A stretch of 28,826 bases of DNA from the NCBI GenBank assembly GCA_003427395.1, contig BFEA01000486.1, forward strand, positions 934,998 through 963,823. Direction: 5' to 3'. Origin of the DNA: Chara braunii. Taxonomy: Eukaryota; Streptophyta; Charophyceae; Charales; Characeae. The notes under the pieces are model-generated. The model had not been told where the DNA came from. It saw nothing but the letters and a program-made list of their open reading frames with translations, and did not search any database. The position numbers were made by a program, and so were the translations under genes. This document shows positions 18,618-27,392 of the stretch, piece by piece. Position 1 is the first letter of the stretch. The number at the start of each line of letters is the position of its first letter.

Positions 18618-19557
18618 CCTTTATACCCAACTTACATAAGGCATAGGTCAGGGCACTTGAACTTACAGAGCGTGCCCAACTTAGCCAGACCCAAAGTCAG
18701 AATACTTAAACTTATAGAGCATTCTGACTTGGTCAGGTATACACAAACATAGGGCACGACTACTTCTCTTTTCTTTGGGTGTAACTGTTTAAATAGCCAA
18801 CTTATATATACCTCTCTGAACTTAATCTTCAAAGGGGACATAAGGCTGAGCCACTCAACTTAGAACACTGCTCAGCCCGCCCAAGTTTGCCTTCAGCTAT
18901 ACCTCTTAGTTATACTCTCTTCAGTTGTGATAAGCTATAGTCAGGCTACCTAAACTTATAGAGCGGCCTAACTAACCTGTTCTTAATAGCATAGTAATAC
19001 AATATAGCCATATTATAACCATTGGGTTCCAACATGTGTGAGGCATTGGGTCAGACTACCTAAACTTATAGAGCAGTCTGATCCTCTGCCAGGTTCGTTT
19101 CTCTCTGGTCCAGTCTGTGCGAGGCAGTGGGACAGGCTACCTAAACTTATAGAGCGGCCTGCCTCCTGCCAAAGTTATTCCCTCAGAACAAAACATGAGA
19201 ACGACTGAACCACCTAAACTTATAGAGCAGTTCAGACCTCCTCGTTCAGAACCAAAGAAACTGAGAGAATCCCAAGTAAAACAAGGCAACCCAAGATACC
19301 TAAACTTATAGAGCACCTTGGGTCCCTGAAAGTCACCCACAGTCAAACCCTCACAAGTCAGAGCAGTCTGGTCACCTAAACTTATAGAGCGTCCAGACTC
19401 TCCATACAGTTCACAGCGCTGGGTCTCCCCAAACTTATGGGGACATCCCAACCTCTAGGGCTTCAGGCTACCTAAACTTATAGAGCGGTCTGAGGCTCCA
19501 TGCAATCCAAAAATAAACAAAGCACTGGGATTCCCCAAACTTATCGGGACCTCCCAG
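18618..19557. repeat. Array of at least twelve hairpins with covarying stems and a constant loop
   Basis: Hairpins at 18651-18677, 18688-18734, 18844-18877, 18938-18974, 19051-19081, 19133-19161, 19205-19235, 19289-19323, 19365-19399, 19420-19450, 19462-19494 and 19525-19557. A weaker one is at 18618-18641. The usual loop is ACCTAAACTTATAGAGC. Stems differ from copy to copy yet stay complementary, e.g. TCAGAC/GTCTGA, CTGAAC/GTTCAG, ACCCAAG/CTTGGGT, AGTCTGG/CCAGACT, CTGGGA/TCCCAG. In the tenth and twelfth the inner closing pairs become TCCCC/GGGGA-type while AAACTTAT stays in the loop. Not coding: minus-strand open frames here merely translate the repeats. Confidence 0.9.
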
Positions 19558-21757
19558 CCTCAATGACCCAACCAGACGGCATACAATACTGCCTTTTTCC
19601 CAACCTTCTCCCAGATGCAACCCATTTCATTCACAATCTGCTTTCAGACAATCAACAAAATGAAACTGAGATTGCACATACATTCTTTTACTTCAATCTA
19701 GACTTATGTCCTGAAAGTCAAACTCAAAAACCAAGTACAGGATCCATACAATACTCTCAGTCAAACATAGAGGGATGTACAGATAGGGGTTATAGTTGGT
19801 TTTATAGAGGGATTCGAGGGATTACCACTCAGTTCCCTGCCTCCAGGACTCCACCTGAGTCCCGACAGAGCTCCCGCAATCGGTGGGGCAACCTCCCACA
19901 AAGGCCTTGGCGCGGGTTACGGGCCACACACCCGCCTACCGTCTTCCTCTCAGAGCCAAAGGACTAAACTTTAGAGGAAGAAGGACAGGGTGAGAAAGTG
20001 GGAGACTCTCAGACTCAGGGGGGTTGCACTCAGACTCGAAGGAGAGGGTCTTCAGATCTTCAGCGCCTGAGGGCCCCGCGATGGCGGCCAAAGCATGATA
20101 GAGCTTGGTCAAACTGGGGTTGAATCGCTGACCCCTGACCGCCTCATAACTCCTCAAGTCGTAGCAGCAGCCCCCCCCTTCACCTCTACTCCGCCACCCC
20201 TCACGTCAATCTCCCTTGGAATCTGGCCACACGCGGTCGTGCCACCGGTAGCAACATAGGCTACCAAAGCCAACTGCAGCAGCTTCCACCGCACCAAAAG
20301 AGTAGATCACCGTATGCAGCTAAAGACAACAGCAGTGCTGAGCTGCCCGACCGCCCAAGATCTCTCGGTCGTAGCAATAAACCTGGCTCAACAATCTGCA
20401 GTAAGTAGCCGTCTGGTCAATGCAAACAATGACGGAATCCACAGTAAAGGCAATAGAATAGCCGCAGTCCGCCCAGCAAATGGCACGTCAGGACTATTTG
20501 CGCAGCTACCGCCCCCTCATCTCATTTAGCAGCACAGTGCCACTCATTAGTTACAACAGCTCCTGACTCGTTCTACAGTCGCCGCTGTAGGGGCCCAGTT
20601 GAGGCACCCTGCAGCCCGCACAGTAATAACAATACCTGGGGCGACAATACCCCCTGAAGCTCTGACCTCAGCTGTAGACCGCACCGTACCAGCTATAAGC
20701 TTGCCCGACCAAGAGATACTTAGTCATCACGACCGAGGCTTGCCAACATGACAGTCTGGCGACAGCCCCTTTCGCACAAGCCGGTTCCCAACCCAACGAA
20801 ATGAATCAATGCTACTCGATTCGTCCTTATGTACAACATGCTAGAGCCCGTCGGCAGGTAAGTCTACCCCGTCGCAGCTAGCACGCTCTGCACCCTCCAC
20901 AGGACAAGCAGAATCGGAACGAATCGTTAGCTGGGTCGAGGAAGAGTACGCCGGTCGGCAGGTAGGTACCCAATCTTTCCTCCATTCTTCATTGGCACCC
21001 CCTCCCGGTTTCGCTTGCTAACTTTATCTCCCGGTTTCGCTTGCTAACTCGATCGAATGAGCGAAAACGAATGAGTCTACCGCTAGGACCTGGCGATATA
21101 TACTGTTTCCCCACCTTGCCCTTCAGCCCGAATTCGCCTGCCAGCAGGTAAACTATCATCTCGCGGCTGCCCCTACGTAGCTCTTAGTTGGTTCAAACAG
21201 TCAGAAACGGATGAACCTTCCACCCGGGGCCGACCAGGTGTGTGCGACTTTTCCTCACCCCTTTTCTCTCGTTGTCTTCGCACGGCGTCACGCTTACATA
21301 GCTCAAAACCCAACCAGCAACTTTCAATCCTAACACCGCTATCTCAATCGCGGTTCCCCAAAACCTTGGCGTAGGGCTTTCATTCGTCGAAATCGGTCCA
21401 AAAACGAGCATTCCGCCAACCTCTTCTTCCCCTCTCCATGGCTCTACCTATCTCACTTCTCTACTAACGCCCCATCCACTAGCCTACCACTCGAACTAAC
21501 CTCACTAATAAACTCGCCATGGCCGAAATTGCTAGGAACGAGCCCTTATTCGCCTGTTTTCGTCGAGAACCGTCGTAAGAACCGTCTTTCCTCCGGCCAT
21601 AGCCCCGCTGCTCCTTCGTAGCCGCGTCCTCCACTTTCGTGCATGCACTCGGCGTGCCTTCCCGTTCTGGTTCACTTTCCCTCCTCCGCAGCGTTGCAGT
21701 CACCCGATTTCTCTAACGCACCAACACGCACTCCGACCGGTTGTACAAAGACCCGAC
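19558..21757. other. Noncoding stretch between hairpin array and R2
   Basis: No coding frame that I trust and no recognised domain. It contains a 26-base tandem duplication at 21003-21049 and three GCAG-GTA motifs (see findings). The open frames seen are short and have no family resemblance. Confidence 0.45.
21003..21049 (+). repeat. Perfect 21 bp unit repeated with 26 bp period
   Basis: TCCCGGTTTCGCTTGCTAAC followed by T occurs at 21003-21023 and again at 21029-21049. Confidence 0.95.
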
Positions 21758-21807
21758 CGAGGAAGAAAAAAGACAGGGGACAATCGGCCGATCAAACCAA
21801 ACGAAGG

Positions 21808-21901
21808 GAGTACCGCGCTCGCTTTATACGCACCCGCCTTCCCCTAGAGCCACGCTAACATATCCTGTATCGCTCCAATTTTAACAGATGTCAAGAAGGA
21901 C
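21808..21901 (-). pseudogene. U6 snRNA-like sequence 1 in R2
   Basis: Minus strand from 21901: GTCCTTCTTGACATC, TGTTAAAATTGGAGCGATAC, AGGATATGTTAGCGTGG, and later GCGTATAAAGCGAG. It keeps GATACAG, the start of the U6 ACAGAGA region, which R1 has lost, while R1 keeps a better 5' stem. The two copies together point to a U6 ancestor. Confidence 0.75.
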
Positions 21902-22018
21902 TTCTGTCCCGGCTTAGCACCCGCCAACGGCCCTTCGGGGCTCGAACGGCCTCAGGGTCACCTTGCCCTGGTAGGACTGCGCACGAACCGGGCCCGGCTC
22001 GCGACCGGGTTCAATCCC

Positions 22019-22096
22019 GGGTTCGTTATCCCTACACAGCTTGCCAGGTGAATCTTTTCGATATCGCTTCAATTTTTAACGGATGCCCCGAAGATC
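22019..22096 (-). pseudogene. U6 snRNA-like sequence 2 in R2
   Basis: Minus strand from 22096: CTTCGGGGCATCCG, TTAAAAATTGAAGCGATA, AAAAGATTCACCTGGC, GGATAACG. The 5' hairpin CTTCGGGG matches canonical plant-type U6 exactly. Same orientation and spacing to its partner as in R1. Confidence 0.65.
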
Positions 22097-22286
22097 TGCA
22101 GTTGCACCCCGCGCACCATTTTGGCAGGGATCTGGCTTCCTTTCGAGGCCGGGTCCATGGTAGGTGCACCCGTCACGTGCTACGACTCTAATGTCAGCAA
22201 GTGGCCGGGCCGCCCCCCTTCTCTTTATTTTCCCCCACACACCCCTACCTCGGGTTGCATCCGGGTTCATCCCCGGATCTTCATGA

Positions 22287-23201
22287 ATGTTCCTCGCCCT
22301 GCTGTCACGCAGATCTTCCCACAGGGTTGTTGCCAATGTAACACCCTACAGGAGTACTAAAGACTACTCGGCCTGTATTCCGAGACTCCACGAGCGCCCC
22401 CCATCCCACCATACCCATGGGTCACGGCCCAGGCCCGGAAATCAGTGTCGGGGCCCTGGTTGCCTACAAAAAATAAAAATTAGCAATAATCAAAATAGGA
22501 CCCAACATCTCACGAGGGATCTATCGGGGGCGAACGACAGGGCCTACCAACAATTCCTCGACCCTGCAAAGCGGGCCCGCGATTGGACTCCCCCAACAAA
22601 ACTAAGGGGGATAGTCCCGCGGGACTCTCAACCCCTCAGTTTCTCTGGCGCTCCACTGCTCCTGCGCTGTCGCCTGCTGGCCTCGATCCCCATACCTCCA
22701 CTGTGCAAATCCAGTACCGTAACCTATAGGGCTAAGCCCAAGCCTGGTACTAGCAGGCGCACTCTCCCACATGAAATGGTATCGCGTGGCGCTACGGGCC
22801 AGGACATCGACCCGGCCACTCTCTCAACCCGCACTTGCCCCCACGGCCCCCAAATGCCCCCTGGGGCCCGCGCCGGCCCACCATCTTGGGGCATAGCCAT
22901 CTCGCACGCCTATCGGCACGCCTGCTCTACCGCTGGGCCGTGCGCACTGATCAGGAACAACTTTCATTCCCTAATCAAGGTCGTAACACGGTCCGGGTCG
23001 GTCAGCTACCCTGGCCGCCCACTCAATCAGAAAAAATCACACGCATGCCTTAAAATTGCGTGCCCACGTATTCCCTACCGGGACAAGGCAGACCCTTGCC
23101 CGCGTGCGGACGACCCTCGCATTTTTCCGCAGAGGCACTCAAAATCCAGGTTAACCAAGCCTTTCTGTCACTTGCAAAAACCAGGGCGGATACCCTTGTA
23201 A
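22287..23201 (+). CDS. Uncertain 304-codon open frame in R2
   Basis: Open for 304 codons in R2. In R1 only the last ~141 codons of the equivalent frame are open as one block (8620-9045). Product rich in Pro, Arg and Ser, no recognisable domain, no membrane segment or repeat. It could be chance openness in GC-rich DNA, since other frames of R1/R2 are also open over shorter stretches. I lean to noncoding; synonymous versus nonsynonymous differences between R1 and R2 would decide. Confidence 0.15.
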   Translation: MFLALLSRRSSHRVVANVTPYRSTKDYSACIPRLHERPPSHHTHGSRPRPGNQCRGPGCLQKIKISNNQNRTQHLTRDLSGANDRAYQQFLDPAKRARDWTPPTKLRGIVPRDSQPLSFSGAPLLLRCRLLASIPIPPLCKSSTVTYRAKPKPGTSRRTLPHEMVSRGATGQDIDPATLSTRTCPHGPQMPPGARAGPPSWGIAISHAYRHACSTAGPCALIRNNFHSLIKVVTRSGSVSYPGRPLNQKKSHACLKIACPRIPYRDKADPCPRADDPRIFPQRHSKSRLTKPFCHLQKPGRIPL

Positions 23202-23207
23202 GGGTAT
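23190..23207. other. Subterminal hairpin of R2
   Basis: ATACCCTT-GT-AAGGGTAT, identical to the R1 palindrome and 11 bases from the R2 end. Confidence 0.7.
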
Positions 23208-23556
23208 TCGCGCCGACAATGCCCTAGTTAGGCAGCCTTGCATGCTTCATCTTTGTGCCCCCAGTATACCAGGCTCCCTTATTCCCTTGCATGGTCGATT
23301 CTCAATAGCGGTCACCCCTTTAGTCGAGCATTACCCGCCCTGATGGTCTATCTGTTAGGGTCATGGTTATGTTCACTCCCAGTTCCCTACCCTCATTAAG
23401 CCTGATGGCATGTGTCTCCCTGTCATTATGTGTGGATGCCCTTAGGAGTTTATCATCCCCTAGGTTGCATTCATCACCCTTAGAGACCATCCCACCCTGT
23501 GGTTTGTGACACACTCCGGTGGCATACGCTTGTCTTGTTGTTGCTTTGTTGCTCTT

Positions 23557-23735
23557 AGACTGAGGCCACTGCCTCTAACATTTCTAGGATTTAGTTGGTT
23601 TTGCTTTTGCTGTTCTTATGACTTGTACACTAGTCATCTGTTTCCAGACTGAGGCTACTGCCTCCAACATTATAGGATTTACTTATCATTACCTTTTGCT
23701 TTCCTATCACATTTATACTAGTTAGTTGCTTTCTG
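23557..23735 (+). repeat. 89 bp tandem duplication with conserved small hairpin
   Basis: AGACTGAGGC(C/T)ACTGCCTC then AACATT and AGGATTT appears at 23557 and 23646. In both, GAGGC-(C/T)ACT-GCCTC forms a 5 bp stem with a 4-base loop. A third, weaker echo (CTTAGGCTGTTAGCTGTGAC) follows near 23745. Confidence 0.7.
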
Positions 23736-23864
23736 CTTTCACTTAGGCTGTTAGCTGTGACATTGCTGGTTTTGTGACATTTTCCAGTCCCGGTTGCATC
23801 GCATGGACTCAACATGGAGCTTGCTTCGCATCCTAGATTACTCGGGTTTTCTTTTTCTTTGGCA

Positions 23865-24557
23865 GAGTTCCGCTTCTTGGCGGAAGAGTGTTTGTATCTA
23901 GGCGATCCATCACAGGCCGAGGATCATGTGGCGGACCTCTGGTTGGCCTGTGAGAACAGGCCAAGGTCTGTGTTGTATTCAAGGTAGTCCAGTCCAGGCC
24001 GGTACCTCTGTCGATACCAGCCAGTCCAGTCCAGTACCTCAGCCAGAGTCTGTACTTTGGGTCATTCTACATTCGCACAATTTGGAGTATGTGAGTTGGA
24101 GTCCGCGTGGGAGTTGCGTTGTGCCATCTTGCTTCACCCTCATCCTCCATCTCTATCTCTATCCCATGCGGAGCAGCTCACCCGGTGGGTCCGCCACAAG
24201 GAGAAAGTATTCCTCGGTATGGAATCTCAGATAGTCACGCTCGTTGAGCCGATCCGGAAGGCTAAAGCTAAATTCCATGGCGAAGCAATACTTTTCCCAT
24301 ATCTTTTTTTTCCACCGCGCCGTGACTTTAGAATGAGTCGTTTACGACGCGTTGTCTTTTACGTGCGTGCGCATGCGTGGCCAGCAAATCCCGAAGGATG
24401 GCTCGTAATGCATGTGCCCGTGCGCAAGATTGACGACCGGCGAACAGATCGGGAAATCGCATTATTCAACCGCAATTGTGTCCTGGATCAATCAAACAGA
24501 CAATGTTCATGCATACGACCACTAAGAAGGGGTCTTCGAGCAACAACCACCCATTAA
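23865..24557 (+). CDS. Exon-like open frame, unknown protein (possible gene fragment)
   Basis: A strong 3' splice-site-like sequence, TTTTCTTTTTCTTTGGCAG, ends at 23864. The frame then reads FRFLAEECLYLGDPSQAEDH and VADLWLACENRPRSVLYS to a TAG at 23985 that sits inside AAG-GTAGTC, a plausible 5' splice site. The same frame reopens at 23988 and runs to 24555, including CELESAWELRCAILLHP, HAEQLTRWVRHKEKVFLGME and IVTLVEPIRKAKAKFHGEA. The amino-acid content (aromatic, acidic, Leu-rich) looks like real protein at least to about 24280. Not recognised. It may be an exon of a host gene or of a retroelement. Confidence 0.3.
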
Positions 24558-24559
24558 CT

Positions 24560-25470
24560 CGACAAAATTGAGAGATGGAAAGAAAACGGGAAGAAGATCC
24601 GCCTTGTTTAGACAAAAATTGGCAAGAAGAAAGTTGAAGTTCCCACCCACCAACAAACCAGAATCGTCACCCCTCTTAGTCTGATTATCCAAGCTAGGTT
24701 CACATGTGGTTCACAGTCCGTTGCAGCCACACATGAACCCCGCATAATCACCACCGGCTCGTCAGATTGCCCGATCCCGCACTCACCTCTTGCATACTCA
24801 CACTTGTTAGCCGATCCTCTCGACCGCACCGACTCCCAAGTTTAGATTAGAGAGCGACTATGTCGTGCTTGCGAAATTCATAGCAAAAAGGTGCATGCGC
24901 ACAATGACCAGGGTTATGAAAAGAGAAGGAAAGGGAGTGCCTACGATTAGCGTGCCCGGGCCGCGGCGTGGGGGACCTGGCCACTCTCTGCGCATCGATC
25001 CTGGCATGCATCACGTTGGCCGATGAGAAGGGAAAGGAACTGGACGCTCGCATGCATACAACAAAGACTCAGCAGAGAAAAAGAGATTACAGTTACAAAA
25101 AATGTTGCAGGGCATGTTTTGCCAAGTATTTCCTCGGCGACTCCATCGTGGAATGGATGGGCGTCTTGCAGCCCACAACATCCAACTTTTCTTATTGTTG
25201 AACTGACGATGTCACGTGGGACACAAATGTCTTTTCGGTCCACTACGACGGGCAGACGGAGCAAGGGTCATCTCTTCGCTCTGCCACCATGGCACTGTTT
25301 CCATAATAGCGTCACAGAGTGTTTGCAACGGAGCCCGCCATAAGAAGTGTTGGTCCTATTTTGAGTCAGGGAATTTCCTTGAAGTATCCCGGTGGAGTGT
25401 AACCCTTACTTAGGCCTGGACCCCACTGGGAAAAGGATGGAAAAAGCGGCCAGCCAAAAAAAAGAGGCAA
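24560..25470. other. Stretch with no supported feature
   Basis: Short open frames on both strands overlap each other and show no domain. No repeat was found. Immediately upstream of the U6-like sequence I see neither a TATA box at about -30 nor a plant-type upstream sequence element, though AAAAAAAA occurs at about -15. Confidence 0.4.
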
Positions 25471-25564
25471 GTCCTTTGAGACATCTGTTAAAATTGGAAC
25501 AATACAGAGAAGATTAGCATGGGCCCTGCGCAAGGATGCCACTCATAAATCGAGAAATTGTCCA
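25471..25564 (+). ncRNA. U6 spliceosomal snRNA-like sequence, probable retropseudogene
   Basis: Full-length match to U6: GTCCTTTGAGACATC, TGTTAAAATTGGAACAATAC, the AGAGAAGATTAGCATGG region including the invariant ACAGAGA box, CCTGCGCAAGGATG, CATAAATCGAGAAATTG and TCC. Against canonical plant-type U6 recalled from memory, about ten positions differ, some in normally invariant places: GATGACACGCA reads GATGCCACTCA, and the 5' stem is shortened. Downstream there is no T-run for Pol III termination; instead an A-rich tail follows (AAAAATAATAATAATAAT...). No TATA is seen upstream. These signs favour a retrotransposed U6 copy over a working gene. Confidence 0.85.
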
Positions 25565-25619
25565 AAAATAATAATAATAATAAAAAAAAATAAAAAATAA
25601 AAAACAACAACAACAACAA
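25564..25619 (+). repeat. A-rich tail with AAT and CAA runs after U6
   Basis: Begins directly at the U6 3' end with AATAATAATAATAAT, then A-runs, then CAACAACAACAACAA. Such an A-rich tail is typical of LINE-mobilised transcripts. Confidence 0.7.
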
Positions 25620-25726
25620 GCAAAGAATTTTGGAAAGCCGGAAAGCAGTTTTGTGGGGACCCCATCCCGGAGGACCAAATGCGCTTGGAAAACCCTTTGG
25701 AAATCAGTTGAGTCAATCGTTGCCTC

Positions 25727-25748
25727 TTTTTTTTTTTTTTTTTTTTTT
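25727..25748 (+). repeat. Poly-T run (22)
   Basis: Uninterrupted T run of 22, which could also be the poly-A tail of a minus-strand retrocopy. No parent sequence was identified. Confidence 0.9.
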
Positions 25749-25821
25749 AAGAAGATGTCGTTTTATATTTCAAAACAAAAGTGGTCGAGGCCGGGGACCT
25801 CACAATTCTACCCGGTGTTAA

Positions 25822-25990
25822 ACCACAGGTCCCCCCACCACCGAAAACCCTCGGACGACCTGTAGTGCGTGGTTGCTGTTTTTTGATCGAACGACCGGTT
25901 TTTCACGGCCTACCGAGTCCCATCCCGACATGCCGTTTTCAATGTGGGACCCGATAGGCCCGGTGGTAAGGAAAGACGTCGTTGCAGCAC
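25822..25990. mobile_element. Second terminus of the TTAA element family (partial)
   Basis: TTAA at 25818-25821 is followed by ACCACAGGTCCCCCC, then CACCGAAAACCCTC, which matches the complement of the right end of the 4407-5252 element (ACCACTGGTCCCCCC, then CACCGAAACCCCCT). Weaker similarity to the left interior continues with GACCGGTTTTTCACGG against GCGCCGTTTCACGACGG. The other end and the 215 bp repeats are not present nearby, so this is a fragment or a diverged relative. The end coordinate is approximate. Confidence 0.6.
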
Positions 25991-26032
25991 GATGTCCATG
26001 TTCACGGATCCAGACAAACGAAAAGAAACAAG

Positions 26033-26051
26033 AAAAAAAAAAAAAAAAAAA
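26033..26051 (+). repeat. Poly-A run (19)
   Basis: Uninterrupted A run in otherwise mixed sequence, followed by T-rich DNA to about 26205. Confidence 0.9.
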
Positions 26052-26395
26052 CTTCAGGAATGAAGTTCGTTTTATTATTTTATTTTATTCATTTATTTTT
26101 CGTTTTTTTTTTTGTTTTGTTTTTTGGGTAAGTGTTTTGCATTTCTTTTCGGAGTGTTTTCACTTTCGTTCTGCAATGTTTTTTTTAAATTATTATTATT
26201 TTTTTCGTGCCTACGGTTTACCGCGCTGAAACGACGCGGTCGTTTCGTGCAAGCCATGTCACTTCGCTACTACACAGCGAGACAGGGCGTGACGGTACCG
26301 GGTCATCGTGTGCGTCTGAGTTCCCACGTGGCACATCGCGGCGCATGTCGCAGTTGGTTGACGTCCTGCGGGATCGTCACATCGTGGGAAGACAT

Positions 26396-26430
26396 AGAGA
26401 TATGCATGTCGCGACGACATGCATATCTCT
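26396..26430. other. Perfect 16 bp stem hairpin with 3-base loop
   Basis: AGAGATATGCATGTCG and CGACATGCATATCTCT are exact reverse complements separated by CGA. Followed on the plus strand by AAAAAA. It could be a small foldback element, a cruciform site or a fragment of a palindromic repeat. No function is evident. Confidence 0.95.
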
Positions 26431-26696
26431 AAAAAACGGTTGCTCTCTCTCTCTCTCTGCGGAATACAGACAGGCATAAAACGATGGTTGTCGCCATCGT
26501 CGATGTCTTACGAGGTTGGAGTTAGACGACAGGGTGTTCGACCCCCCATCTTCCACCACCTCCTACCTTCCCTTACCCCCTTCTATGCCCCCCTTCCGCC
26601 CCCCCACCCTCGAACTTGTAGTCCTAGGTGTCGGAAAACGAATCGCCCCTGCATACCCCCTTCCACGAAGGCCTGCCTCGGACGCCGCCAGCATGG

Positions 26697-26698
<2 letters not shown>

Positions 26699-26769
<71 letters not shown>

Positions 26770-26770
26770 G
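26699..26770 (+). repeat. (CT)n microsatellite followed by (TA)n
   Basis: About 29 CT units at 26701-26759, then ATATATATATG. A shorter CT run lies at 26441-26458. Confidence 0.98.
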
Positions 26771-26849
26771 TTTCGTACGTCCGTTCGGAAAGAAGGAGAG
26801 AGAGACTTCTTCGTCAAGAGGTCCGTATGGTGCGTCCGCATCATGGAGG

Positions 26850-26851
<2 letters not shown>

Positions 26852-26880
<29 letters not shown>
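26852..26880 (+). repeat. (GA)n microsatellite
   Basis: About 14 GA units, complementary to the CT run 90 bases upstream. Confidence 0.98.
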
Positions 26881-26882
<2 letters not shown>

Positions 26883-27274
26883 CTTCTTCGTTCTTGGTTG
26901 TCTTCTTCTTCTTCTTCTTTTTCGGTGTACTTCTTCTTCATTCTTCGTCTTCTTCTTTTTCTTCCTTCTTGGTATTTTCCTTCTCCTTTCTTCTTCGTCT
27001 TCTTTTTCTTCTTTCTTCTCTTGCTCGTCTTTCTTGTTCTTCTTCTGCTTCGTCGTTTTTTTTCTTCTTCTTTCGCTTCTTCTTCGTTGTAGGTCTCCTT
27101 CTTCCTCTTTCTTGTTCGTCTTTTTCTCCTTCATTCGCTTCGTCGTCTTCTTGTTCTTCTTGTTTCGATTCATCATCTTCTTCTTCTTCTTGGAATACAG
27201 AGAATTCTTCTTCTTTCGCTTCTTCCTCTTTTTCTCATCTCCTTCGTCTTCTTATTCTTCTTTCGCTTCTTCTT

Positions 27275-27305
<31 letters not shown>

Positions 27306-27338
27306 TTCTTCTTCTTCTTCTTCTTCTTCTTCTTCTAC
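26881..27338 (+). repeat. ~450 bp TTC/CTT-rich polypyrimidine tract
   Basis: Imperfect TTC repeats with occasional G and A, ending in two long pure stretches at about 27270-27302 and 27307-27334. Open frames encoding Ser/Phe/Leu or Lys/Glu runs over it are repeat translations, not genes. Confidence 0.97.
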
Positions 27339-27363
27339 TAACACAAAACAGGGGAGGGCTGGG

Positions 27364-27392
27364 ATATATATATATAGAGAGAGAGAGAGAGA
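27364..27392 (+). repeat. (TA)n(GA)n microsatellite
   Basis: ATATATATATATA followed by GAGAGAGAGAGAGAGA. It is the inverted counterpart of the CT/TA tract at 26701-26770. Confidence 0.97.

Larger units (their letters stand above)
21758..23218. repeat. R2: second copy of the 1.46 kb dispersed repeat
   Basis: Collinear with 7600-9062. Left flank (...AAAGACCCGAC) and right flank (ATGCCCTAG...) show no similarity to those of R1, so the borders of the unit are sharp on both sides. Together the two copies enclose gag B in direct orientation. Sequence beyond 23218 does not continue the integrase interrupted at 7600. Confidence 0.9.

Noticed and set aside
18618-19557. CRISPR-like array (constant short motif, variable intervals)
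   Set aside because: The constant motif is only ~17 bases, intervals are irregular, and the variable parts are complementary stem halves, not spacers. The context is eukaryotic.
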